Below are positions 1 through 12,500 of a stretch of 64,000 bases of DNA, in pieces. The stretch lies in contig VYZB01000224.1 of assembly GCA_013397455.1 (NCBI GenBank), positions 1,225,496-1,289,495 of the forward strand. The letters are read 5' to 3'. Position numbers and translations under genes: made by a program. This DNA comes from Crotophaga sulcirostris. Taxonomy: Eukaryota; Chordata; Aves; Cuculiformes; Crotophagidae. The notes beneath the pieces were generated by a model. It was given only the letters and a program-made list of their open reading frames with translations, searched no databases and had not been told where the DNA came from. Every line of letters starts with the position of its first letter. Within the stretch, counting starts at the first letter, position 1.

Positions 1-3000
1 CTACAACAGCCACAGGGAAGCTCTGACACCGCCCCAGCCCACACCACCATCCCCAGCCCTGGGCCCCCCCAAACAGCCCCCTGGCTCCCTCCTGCACCGG
101 GACAGCCCTGGGCTGTGATGCCAGAGCCCCTCACACCATGCTGCTGCCCCACATTTGTCACCCCGAGGTGGGGAACCCCCTGCTGGGGGGCTGGAGTCCT
201 GCATGTCAAGGGGGCCAACACCCCAGGAAGGCTTTCCCAGACATCCTGGGGGGGCCTGCAGCCCAAGGAAGCACGGCAGGCTGTGGGGTTTGCATGTTTT
301 AATGATGGTTTAGGAGAGATGTGGACAGAGTCACCAGAGACCCACAGACCCAGGTGGCCACCAGCCCCACACGCACATGCTGACGTGAGAGCAGCCGTAT
401 GGACCATGGTATGGACCCCACCATCCCCTCAAGAGCAGGGGGGTTTTGGGGGGGCTGCCACTGGCAATGAAACATGGTTATGAACCTACAGAGGGCACAG
501 CACCTGCTGGGCGAGAGCTGCACCTGGAGAAGAAGAAATGCTGGGAGCAGGGACATGCAAAGCAGCTTCTGAGCCTTTCTTAAGACTCCTCTGGTGGTTT
601 CTGCAGGCTCTGGCCGGCCACGGGATTCGGGCAGGAGCACAACAGCTGTTGCATGGTAATCACAGCTAACCTGGTGTGAGACAAGCCAGGTGGGAGTTAC
701 CTGAAGCCCAGAGTCCAGCAAGACCAGACCCTGCTGGAACAAAAATGCAGCCAGAGCACCTGAGCCTGAAATCCTTCATGGCTGACATGAAGGGATACAG
801 CTAGGACGAGAGACGTTCTGCAGTTATGGTAGTGTCTTCTGGACACCCAGCACCATCCTTTGTGAAAGCTCAGGAACGAGCCAAGACCCTTTCTATTGAC
901 CTTCGAGCTGAAATAAGCTAGAAAACATTTTTTTTTTGTGTATATTCCTAAAATAAAAAAGAAAAAGCAGCCTCACAAGGGCTTGTGAGCATCCCCGGAA
1001 AGGTTCACCCATGGCTGCAATGCTCAGGCCTCAGCATGCTCCACTCCACCTCACAGCCAATATTTTGGGAAAAACCTTAGGCACTGTGCTCTCCATGCCT
1101 GATCATTTACCTCCGGTGCTTTACCTTCAAGAGCCAGTGGTAAATACACACAATACTGCTGGTTTCCTCCAGAAGCCATTGCTTATTCCTGAAAAATCAT
1201 AGCATCATGCAAATCCAGCAAACAAGCCAACAATAAAGCCTCCCTGAATCCTGTGTCCCCAAACCCAGTGGAAAAGGCAGGGTGTGAACAGCTGCATCAC
1301 TTGTGGTCATGACTCTGCCATCAAGTTGAAGCCCCACTTTCAGCTGAGCAGCAAAACCCACCAGATGCTGACAGACCACAACCCAATCCGGGGTGAAAAA
1401 GGGGGAAGAAATGACCTTGGAGTTAGGCAGAGGCTCCTGAGTCACTGCTCCTCCCAGTGGTCCCAGCTGCTCCAGTTTTGCCTGCATCTGGGCAGCTTTC
1501 TTGCCTTCATCCCACTGCATGAGCAGGAATCTCACATTCCAGTGCAGTGCATGAGTGATTCAGTTTTTTAATTTCCCTTTTTTGGGGGAAAAGAAGGATG
1601 GGTCTGGGCACCTCAGAAAATGAGCATTTCTCATTTCATCATGATAGAGAAGATTTTCTCTCCTCACTTCATGCTCTTATCTGCCCTAGAGCTCGTGAGA
1701 GCCCAATGTCTCCTCTGTCACCTCAGGCACATCCTGGGCCAGAGTGATTGCTATTCAATGTTCCCTTTGCCAGGAAAAAAGGTGTAGTTTTTAAGTTCAC
1801 AAATGTCCAATACAGCACAATCAAGGAAAGCCTGGGCACTTCGGTCCAGCCTAAAGAAATGTGCTGGCACAAAGACCACTGAAATCTTCATCATGAGCAG
1901 AGATGAGTATGCTAAAGTGCTACAACCTTCTAAGGGAGGCAGAAACCCCCTTGCTTGATTGACTTCCCATTACACAAAGCAGCCAGAAGCTTGTAACCTC
2001 CACAATCTCTTCTTGTTTGGTTGGTTTGGGTAACAGGAAGCAGTTTAGTATGGTGCCAACCACCTCTCTGTGCCAGAAGCAGCAGAACACAGCCCTGACC
2101 ACCCCCTAAAAACCCCAGCATGGCTGCAACTGCCACTGTGCTCTGCAAAGAGCTCAAGCTTAGGAGGGATGTGCTGGGCTCACACTGAAAATCCAGGTAC
2201 ACTTCACAGAGTAGCCAAAATACCAGGGATTTAGGTTATTCTCAAAGCAGATGTCAGCTCTGAAACTCAGGGACCTCAAGGAATTTAACCTCCCCCCTCT
2301 CCCAAAACACTCCCCCCCTTCCCAGCTGTGTGGCAAACCTATACATAAGGAATCTCCCTCCTAGTCTACAAAACCTCTCTCTCTAGCTGGGACCAAGCCA
2401 TGGACTGCATTCAGGGCAGAAAATGACAATATTTGTCAAATGGAGAATAAAATTGGCTGCATCAAATGGGATAAAAATCATTTGGGTTGAAATGTATCAG
2501 ATTCAAGTCTCAAATGTATGAAGGTGGAAGCTGGGAAGAGCCAAAACTCACTGCAGCACCCCAGAAGAAACTGAGGAGGTTGGGTTTCTGCTATTTGAAA
2601 CACTCTTAGCATGAAAAGTGATGCAAGAAATCCTACAGCCTGCCGGTGAGCCCCAAGTGGGGGGGGGGGGTGTCTCTACCTCTTTTAAACAGAACCCAGC
2701 TGCATTAAACTGGGATGGACACTGATTCAAATCTCATTAGGAAAAGGGACAGCTGTAAATAAACAAAATTGCCTTCCTTGCTTGGATTCACTGCCTGCGG
2801 TTCAGCACCCTTTTGCCAGCCGTTGCCTGGGTGTTCAATCAGCTTGGAAAATGATCTAAGGAAACGGAATTCTTAGTGTTCCTGGTTTTAGGCATCCTGC
2901 AATGCAAGAGAGCTTGCTCCTTTCTACATATCAGAGCAGGAACAAAGGAAAGGAGTCACCTATTTGGAGCTGAGCTAAGGCACTAATGATGCAGTAGGTG

Positions 3001-3440
3001 AGGAAAGAAGAAACACAGCAGGAGGACAACTTCCCAGCCACGACGTCCTGGAAGATCATCGCTTATCTTCACTCAATTCCTTTAAAAACCCCAATGTTAT
3101 CTCTATAGAAAAGGAGGAGCTAATACAGTAGTACAGTAGCCCTGTTGGGGTTTCTTTTTTTAAGGTGATTTTGTTGTTCTCCCAGAGAGATTTGATCAAA
3201 GTCACACGAGCTGTTTCTGCAGTGGGTTTTGATGAATGCAGGCAGAGTTATCTGAGCAGCTCTGGCTCGTCGCAGCTCTGTGTGCAAGCCTGTTTTGTTG
3301 GTTTTTTCCCCATGATTTCCCCGAAAATAAGAAGCCTGTGTCTCTCACTTTTTGGCATGATACGGAGATGAGCCACCACGCTGCACTGACCCCATGGGTG
3401 CAGTCTCTCCCTGGGCACAGCAGAGGCATTCCTGTTGTCA
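1..3440. other. Downstream of TTL; probable 3' UTR, no other gene seen
   Basis: I see no coding exon here on either strand. Part of it is probably the TTL 3' UTR. The only usual poly(A) hexamer I found on the minus strand is ATTAAA at 1572-1567, about 1.9 kb after the stop. A run of 12 G lies at 2659-2670. No CR1 copy is recognisable, unlike nearly every other stretch of this size in the window. Confidence 0.4.
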
Positions 3441-3558
3441 TCACAGCTTGATAAAAATCGACGATGGCTGGTTCGTCTTCTGCCCGGTGTCGTTGAGGGG
3501 GAAAACGCTAGAGATGGCTACATCCACAATTCCTTGGCAGAGCTCTGCATACAGCTTC
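3441..3558 (-). CDS. TTL: TTL coding exon 7 and stop
   Basis: This exon carries 118 coding bases, [20 protein letters not shown] to FIKL, then TGA at 3443-3441. A long CT-rich tract precedes the acceptor. The segment after SVFP is the most divergent part of the protein from human. Confidence 0.96.
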
Positions 3559-6500
3559 CTAAGAGACAAGAGAGAGAGAAAATCAGATGTCCAGGCAGGA
3601 CAAACCAGCAGGCCCCTAACCAATTTTTACAGAGACATGAATTTTCCATTACAGATAGCTCCAAGAGGAAGGTGGAGTTGCGCCAGGGGAGGTTTAGATT
3701 GGATATCAGGGAACATTTATTTACTGAAAGAGTGGTGAAGCATTGGAACAGCCTTCCCAGGGCAGTGGTGGAGTCTCCATCCCTGGAGGTGTTCAAAAAA
3801 CATACAGATGTGGTACTTGGTGGTGTAGGCACAGTGGTGTTGGGCTGATGGTTAGACTGGATGATCTCAGAGGTCTTTTCTAATTTCAACAATTCTACAA
3901 TCTCTTCCATTTACCCTGGAGGTGTTTAAGAGGAGATTGGATGAGGCACTCAGTGCCATGGTTTAGATGATGGGTTGGTGTTAGTGTTAGGCTATAGGTT
4001 GGACTCGATGATCTCAGAGGTCCTTTCCAACCTTGTAATACTGTGATACTGTGATCTCCCCTCCACCCACCCCACCAATCATCTTCTTTTTCAACAACCC
4101 TCCCATTCACAGTATCACAGCATTACAAGGTTGGAAAGGACCTTTGAGATCATCCAGTCCAACCTATAACCCAACACTAACACCAACTCATTCCCAGTAT
4201 TGCTCTCTGCCACAGGAGACCACAAACGCCATTATCTAAGTTTACTATCAGAACAAGCTCCCAAGTGGAGTCTCCACACCCTCAAACCCTGGATTTGAGT
4301 CACTGCAAGATGCGTGGGGACAGACAACAGCTGAGCACCTCCCGTACCGGCCTTCCCGCTCAGGGCGTTGTGATTTTCGCACCAGACCGCGCTCCTGTGG
4401 GGATGTGCCCTCGTGTTCCTATGGGGACTGCTCTGATGCATTCATGGGTTGGGCTGCAGCTGTGCACACCAGCCTGTGACCAGGTACAGAGACTTCCCAG
4501 GACCCTTGGGAAGTGTGGGATGTGTTTCACCACGGCACAGCTCATGAACAGCAGGATTAGGGAGAAGAGACAAGGTGTTTTGAGAAATGAGTTACCAATA
4601 GCTTCACTTGCTGCTGAAGGAAATACATGTGTAACCTCCCTGAACATGCTGGCATCTGGGACATTTTTAGTAGCAAAGCTGTCTTTACTAGGATTAACAA
4701 TGTTTTTCACCCTGTGCCTCTGGGGCTACATGACAGTAAGATGCTTTTTCAGCTCTTGGGAACCTTACTGCTTCCAGCAGCCAATTTTTTGTCTCTTAAA
4801 TGGGAACTGTGTTATGGGTGCTATAAATTAGAATAAACCTGAAGAGGAGAAGCCAAAACCTACCTCAGCTGCTTTCAGTGGCTTCCAAGTGCCCATAGAG
4901 ACACAAACCAAACAGGGCATCCCTGCAACCCAAATCCACCCAGAAACAGCCAGGTTCTACTCACAGAGCAACACAAGGAGGTACAAGCAGTATTGCACCA
5001 CGGTGCCCACGGTGAACAAGGGCATCCTGGACAGAGAGCTCCCCTAGCCCTGAAAAGGCTTCTGAGCAGGCTGTCCAATTAAGTTTGACCTGTGTTTTTT
5101 GTCTACTGTTAGCAATGATCCAATCTAATTTAATCTACATGTAATCTAATCAAATTCTAATGCAGTGATGTCCAGCCTGTTCTGTTTTGCTGGGCTTGTA
5201 TCCAATACAGATGCCCATTTAGTAAACACTTCTAGTTTCCTGCAGTTGTCTCAATCATGTAATACATCACCTCCTGCTGTGCCTATGCAGAGATGTCCAT
5301 GGCCAGGGTTGTCTGGCTTCCCTAGCCTCCCTGTGGCTGATTGTTCTGGTTTGAGCTCAAGTAGAATCAGTTTTCTAACTTTTTAGCTAAGCCTCGTCGA
5401 AGTAACTTCAGTTTTGAAAGCTAACTGTACGTTTTTCCAGACAGTGTCTGTCTCTAGAAGTGAAAATATGGGAAACTGGGATGCAGAAAGGCCACTGTTC
5501 ACAATTATTCCTATAGAAACCAAGGCCATCCTTGAGCTGGTGGAGCTGTAAGTGAAAAGGGCACAAAAGGGTCACCCCTGCAGGGAGAAGCAGACAGGAG
5601 AGGTGACCCCAAACTCACCAGCAGAGGATTCCACCCCATATACTCATAGTTGTTATAAAAGTGAGGGATCACGAGGGTCAAGCTCTCTTCTTCGATGGCT
5701 GGCGTTCAATACAGACCTTGCCTGTTTTTTTTTTCCCTGATTCTGGATCCGTGCAATCCTGAATCCAGTTCCTGAGTCCAGCCTGGGATCTTTTCCCCAA
5801 TCCTGCTCTGCAGCATCTGTGGTGACGCAGTCATCGAGGGGGCTATTCTGTATATTTGTACGTATTTTCTTATTAATAGTATTTTCCTTATTATTATTAT
5901 CGTTTCATTAAAGCTATTTTAGTTTCCAACCCACAAGTATTTTTCTCTGATTTCCCTTTCCCTGGTGGGGGGGGAACTGGACACAACAGCTCATGTTTAG
6001 CTGCCAATCAAGCTGGGCTGGTGCTAAACTGTGACACTGGTGGAAGCTTTGATCCAATGTCTGCAGCATCCGTGTTAGTTCTTCAACATAACTCCAATGC
6101 AATAGTGTCAATAAAAATTACCCAAGTTATATATTCAAACCCATTTGTCCAAAAAAATGAGGTTAATGCCCCACCTCACATGAGAAAGAAGCTGGGGGAT
6201 ACCAAACACAGAGACAAGAGCCATGAACTTAAATCAACTGGCATTTAGAGCAGTGTCTGGTATGGATCAGCCTGGAAAACTCCTCTGACGTTCCCTTTCT
6301 TCCACCTTTTTTGCTTGGAGCTGGGACAAAGCCATATTTTGGGTAAGGAACATGAACGGTGGCACCACAAGGGCGTTACAGAAACCAATTACTCACTGGG
6401 CACACGCTGGGGCCCCGTTGACTTCTATCAGCCAGACCTTCAGCTCCTCATCCACCATGAAGTCAAAGCCAAAGAGCTGGAAGCTCTGGTAGTGAAGATG

Positions 6501-9500
6501 CTTCGTGCTGATGGCAGGCTCTATACACATAAGGCAGCTTCTGGAAAAGGGAAAAACAGAAACCCAAGATGAAAAGCCCTGCAGATACACGTGTTGCACT
6601 GCAGCTTCTGGAGGTGGGTGCACGGCACAGGTAAGTGGAAGGGTCCCTTGTTGCTTTGAGACTTCTTGGAGCACCAAGGAGATGGAGCAATGGTATCTGC
6701 TGCTGACAACACACAGGCAGTGGCCCCTGCAGCTCCATGGCTTGTGCTGTGAACCCTGGAGGGGTTCCTTCATGTGCTCATGTCACTTTACCAACCCCAA
6801 AATTACAAGTTCTATCCAACACATGCCATGGTAACCTGCAAGTGAGAACATCAAAACACATGTGGGGACGCTCCTGAGTTAACTCTCAAAGAGCCAGAGA
6901 GCAGCATTCACCCTCACCACTGCATTAGGCAAGCTGAAAAACGTGATGGGCAATTGGAGCCTGGAGCAGAAGGCAGAGCCACAAAAGGCAGCACCAGGTC
7001 CCCAGGGCTCATGTGCCTCCAAGTCCCTCAAACACTCTGTCATGTCTTTTTGGTGTAACTAACAGCAATGGGGTACTTGCAAAGTAAATTCCACCATGAA
7101 GGACTAACTTTGTCAAGACCTGGATTCTCTGTAGCACCATGATCTCAGAGATCTCTCTCCAGGCACTTTCTGTACCCAGGAGGTTGCTGGCTCTGGGTGG
7201 TCTAAGTAAGATGACCTATGTCAATTAAATCAGTGCTTGCTGATGGACTGGGAAGCAGTGAGATCCTGCAGACTCTAACCCTGCCTCAGGAGTGACTTGA
7301 GTCAGTTCTTGTCCAGAAAAGGGCAACGAAGCCGCTGTGGAATCTGGAGGTCAAGTCTTATGAGGAATGGCTGAGGGACTTGGGTTGTTCAGCCTGGAGA
7401 AGAAGAGGCTGAGGGGAGACCTCACTGCTCCCTACAACTGCCTGAACGGAGGTTGTAGTCAAGAGGGTGTTGGTCTCTGCAACCAAGTAACAATTGATAG
7501 GTTGAGAGGAAATGGCCTCAAGTTGCACCAGGGCAGGTTTAGATTGGATATTTGGGAAAATTTCTTTACCAAAAGCGTGGTGAAGCACTGGAAGAGGCTG
7601 CCCTGGGAAGTGGTGTGGTCTCCATCCCTGGAGGTGTACAAAACACGTGTAGACGTGGCACTTCAGGGCATGGTTTAGTAGGCACAGTGGGGTTGGGCTG
7701 ACAGTCGGACTGGATGACCTTAGAGGTCTTTTCCAACCTTAATGTTTCTTTGATTCATTTCCCCTCTTACACCTTCTATCTTTTTTAACCTCAACCTCTC
7801 CAAGCCCCATCTTTTGACCTATCCTCTTCCTTTACCAAGTGATCCCACTCCATCCTTCTCCAGCCACAGGTGGCAAGATGCAGACACACCGACACATACC
7901 CTTGAGAGAACAGCACCTTCTGAGATGACTTTTCATTGAGGAACAACATTGTGGTGTTTATAGCTTTAACATGAATTTATTTCTGGGTTGCAACCCCTGA
8001 TCCATGCAATTTAAACCCTTCCCTTTTCAGTCTGTCTGCTTCCCCAGCTGTGTCCATACCCATTCCCAGTCACTGAAGGGTTTATTCCCTACACAACAAG
8101 CAGCTGGCTACCTTATTATGTGTTTGATTTGCGGTAAGATGCTATCCTCAAGCGTTGTGTTCAGGGCATCCATCAGATACTGGTTGAACTCCTCAAAGAA
8201 CATTTCATTCCCTTCCTCATACCGCCCGTAGTTTTGGGAATATTCCTTCTGAATGCAGTGATTGGTCAAGTGGCAGGTTTTGTCCTGGAAATTAGCACTG
8301 TTATAGGGTTCGGAAGAGGTCCGCAGGACACCCTCTCTGTAGAGGTAGATATTATATTGATGATCCACGAGAACCCAGCTCCTGGGGGGTGAGAGAACAG
8401 GCTCTAATCCCAGTGGCTTAAAAAGAAACAGCACAAAAACAAACACCAGCATTATTAAAAAAAGCACAAAAGTTTACCTGATGTCAAACTTGCGATGCCC
8501 CGGCTCTAAAAGCAGAGGTTTCTCCAAATATTTCTGAATCACATGCACTTGTCCCTGCTCGTCGATGAAGTCCAGTAGCTCTGTAGCCTCTGAAGAAATC
8601 AGGATCCCTTCCCCTGGCACAGAGAGACAAAGACAAAATTAGGGAGAGGATCCTCCTGCGTTTGCTGGAGCTCTACCAGGACTCAAGTTGACCATAGCTC
8701 ATTTGCCCCAAAAGCCACACACAAGAACCCATGGCCAGGGCCAGTTGGTGCCCATGCAATGTCACATTCGCTCCGTGTCGGGCAGTAAATCCATGGAGGC
8801 ATCTCCCCGTCACCGCCCCACAGGGCACTTGGCTCCCCAGTAACTGGTGCAAATGGGAACACAGGGTACCTGAGATGGCACAGCCTGCCCAGGGCTCCTC
8901 TGCAGGGGAGTGGCTATTTAGGCACAAGTGAATGCATAGGAGACAGGGACCTTGGCAAGAATTGAGGCAGCTGCTTGATTTGGGGGATTTTATTGCTTTT
9001 GCCAGAGTTTTTTTTTCAAGCTGGGCTTGGCAGGTGGTACTGGTAGGGTGGCACACATAGAATGGTTTGGGTTGGAAGAGACCTTAAAGCCCATTCAGTC
9101 CCAACCCCCCTGCCATGGGCAGGGCCACCTCCCACTGGATCAAGATACTCAACGCCTCATCCAATCTGGTCTTCAACGTCAAAAGGCACCAGAGCATCCT
9201 TCACTGAAAGAAATTCCTTTCATCCAAGTATTTTTCTCACCCACGTTTTATGAGGGGGACAAGATTTTTAGTGCCCTGATCACAGCAGAGCCAGGCAGAA
9301 CTTTGCATTGGTTCAACTAGAGGCCATGCACTGGGGAAGGAGGGAAACATCATCCCTGTAAACCAGTAAAGCCCCTGCAGTGGGAAGATGAGCAGGCATC
9401 TGCTCCACACTGGACAGACGGTGAATCAAGGGGGAGGTTGGCTTAACTGTGCACCCCGTCAGCAGCAAAGCAGCTTATGTGCAGCAGCTGTCCCATCTCT

Positions 9501-12500
9501 CAAAGAAAACATCAAAATCTCCAGACACAGTTGAAAAATCTCTCAACTTTTAAGTCAGGACATCCTAAACCTTTAATTTTCCTTTTACTGATGGACGGCC
9601 AAGTTTCCCCTTGACCTGTCCCAAGTCAGGGGCTGTGCCCCAGCTGGATCTGCCTCAGCAATTAACATCGACAAGCTTTCTTCATCAGAAGTAATCCCCA
9701 GACATTTAAAACTTCCCTCTAGAAGATTAATATAAGGCTCTGCTTTCCATTTTAATTCCCAGCTTGAGGTCTGCTGCACACTGATGAATACGAAAGGTTA
9801 CTTTGCTTAAACGTAGAGAAGATGGGATCACACTTAAAGTATGTGGAGAGCTTAAACCTCCCCATCTGGCAGTGACAACAGCAATGGCCTTTCCAATTGC
9901 CCAGATTGATTCTTTGCCAGACAGGCCACACATAAACACATTCCCTCACTGGCATAATGAAAGGACTCTCATTTCCCCTCCTCCCTGATGACAATAAGCA
10001 TACTCTTCTGATGCTTCTTGGTAACACAGCCAAGAGAGCAGAGCAGTGAAGGAAGCCAGCGTGAAGGACGGTTTTATCATGCAGCCTCCCTGCAGCCACC
10101 TCTGGCTTTCACATTCACTGCTGATTTTTCTAAGATTGCATCCAAAGTGACTCTGCAAATATGAGTAATACGTGTGGGCTTGTTCCCTTTGAGAAGACCA
10201 GGTCCTTCCCCAGGCTGGGCTCTGCAGGCATGGCAAGGCAAGTTCTCATAAAGCCCTTCCAATAAATGCCTGTGACACTGCCGTGATGGACAAACAGTGC
10301 TGCTACCAAAGGGTTACAGGTACAGCTGTGTCCAGCCATCGCGTCGAACAGTTCATTATCGCTGCAGAGCGAGCAACGCAATGACCCCGGAACAAGGCAG
10401 GGCACACTATCACTTGGGTATCTACAGCCTTATTCAAATTAAAGGGAGATGCAGATGATGCATCTGGGCTTGGCTGGAAGACGAGCAGTGGTATCTCTGC
10501 CCAGGTGAAACCAGGCTTAGCTGCAGCATGGAGAGCTGGGCTCCTTGCTCTTGAAGGCTGCTATCACAGTATCACAAGGGTGGAAAGGACCTCTGAGATC
10601 ATCGAATCCAACCTATAGCCTAACACCAACACCAACCCATCATCTAAACCATGGCACTGAGTGCCTCATCCAATCTCCTCTTAAACACTTCCAGGGACGG
10701 CGACTCTACCACCTCCCTGGGCAGCGCATTCCAATAGCTAATTACCCTTTCAGGGAAGAACTTTTTCCTAATATCAAGCCTAAACTTTCCCTGACGAAGC
10801 TTGAGTCCATGTCCTCTAGTTCTGTCCCTGGTCACCTGAGAGAAGAGACCAACCCCTGCCTGACTACAACCTCCTTTTAGGCAGTTGTAGAGAGCAATAA
10901 GGTCACCCCTGAGCCTCCTCTTTTTCAGGCTATCCTCCTCCCCATATACCCTTCTCCTCCCTCCTATCTCCTGCTCTCCACATTCCCCTCATCTGCTGGT
11001 CCCTGCTGCCTTCTCCCTGCAGCAAACTCTCCCATATTTTTAGGAGCATGCATAGAAAAGCAGAGGTCCTGTCACTGCCACCCATGCCCTAGGTAGCACG
11101 TGCATGATATACTGCTTGGCAGAAGCTCCATGCCACCAAGCAGACAAAGGAGAGCCTTGTGCTGGCTTGACTGGCATGGACTGGTAGACAAAGACCTTCA
11201 TAGGTAGGCTAGATATCAGCTGGTTTTAGCCAAACCCTGGGACTCTACTGATCAAGTAAAGAGTAAGAAATAACAAGAAGGTTGCTCATTTTGCTGGAGA
11301 TGAACCTTTGGCACCAGCTGAGGACTTGGCGATCCACACGTTGCCTTCTTTGCCTTCCCGCCGCTTGCTGAAAGCTGCCAGGAAGACTTCCCGCTCATCT
11401 GTCCTTGTGTTGTTTATGAGACTGCGAATCCCGTTCTGTGCTGGAGCCACGGGGGTCTTCAAGTTTGTTGGGTAAATCACATATGACTCAGGGAACCACG
11501 TGCAGGACTCCGATAGTTCAGGGCTTGTCTTGATTAGCCTGGGTGAAGAAAGACAGGCTGTTAATCTCCAGAGATTGATTATTTAATAAGTAAAAATCAT
11601 CTTTGTGTGGGTTCTTTTGCTTGGTGACCAACAGCTGCTTACAGACAGCCTGCACTAAGTTATTGTATTTTCCTTTGACCCCTGAAATTAGTGTTTTCCT
11701 AAAGATATCACAGTATCACAGTATTACAAGGTTGGAAAGGACCTCTGAGATCATTGAGTCCAACCTATAACCCAACACCAACACCAACCCATCATCTAAA
11801 CCCTGGCACTGAGTGCCTCATCCAATCTCCCTTTAAACACCTCCAGGGTTGGTGACTCCACCACCTCCCTGGGCAGCGCATTCCAATGGCTAACTACCCT
11901 TTCAGTGAAGAACTTTTTCCTAAAAGAAATAGGAAATCTATATCACGGCAACTCCAACCCACAGCCAAGCACTGCTCTTGGAAGAAGACCTCCACACTTC
12001 CATTAAATGTTTTGCAGACACTATGGATATCATGAAACAATCAGTAGAGAGGTTTCCACTGCATTCCCTGCATCATCTCTGCACGAGGGAACAGAGAAGG
12101 AGCGTTTGCTAACCTGGAATGGAGCAGGAAGGATCCTGTGATTGCAACAGGCCAAAGGGAAGCCAGAACAGTAATGTTCTCTGTGCTTCTGCTAAGCTCT
12201 TGATCCCACTCCCACTGAGATCTGATCCAGTAGCCTAGTTGTGGATGAAGACCACTGAGAAGCCACTAAAAGTAAGGACACGGCTACAAGTTTGATGTCT
12301 GGGATGTCCCTTGCATCATGCAATCTCCAATCCCTCCAGCAGATCCCTCCTACCAGTGATGCCTAGAGATGCAGAGCTCAGGCCTGTTTTCTTTCAGAGT
12401 CAAGGGAGCTGCTGTCTCTCTAAGTGCCCAAAATGTGTTTGCCTAAGGCCAAAGGCAGAGGACACGACTGGATGACTCTCTCTCTGTGCATTTGTGCCTC

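Larger units (their letters stand above)
3559..6396. other. TTL: TTL intron 6
   Basis: Apart from the CR1 pieces at 3655-4194 and the solo LTR at 5342-6036, I see only unique non-coding sequence. Confidence 0.85.
8614..11305. other. TTL: TTL intron 3
   Basis: It holds CR1 copies at 9054-9195 and 10562-10930. Nothing else is recognised in the remaining unique sequence. Confidence 0.85.
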
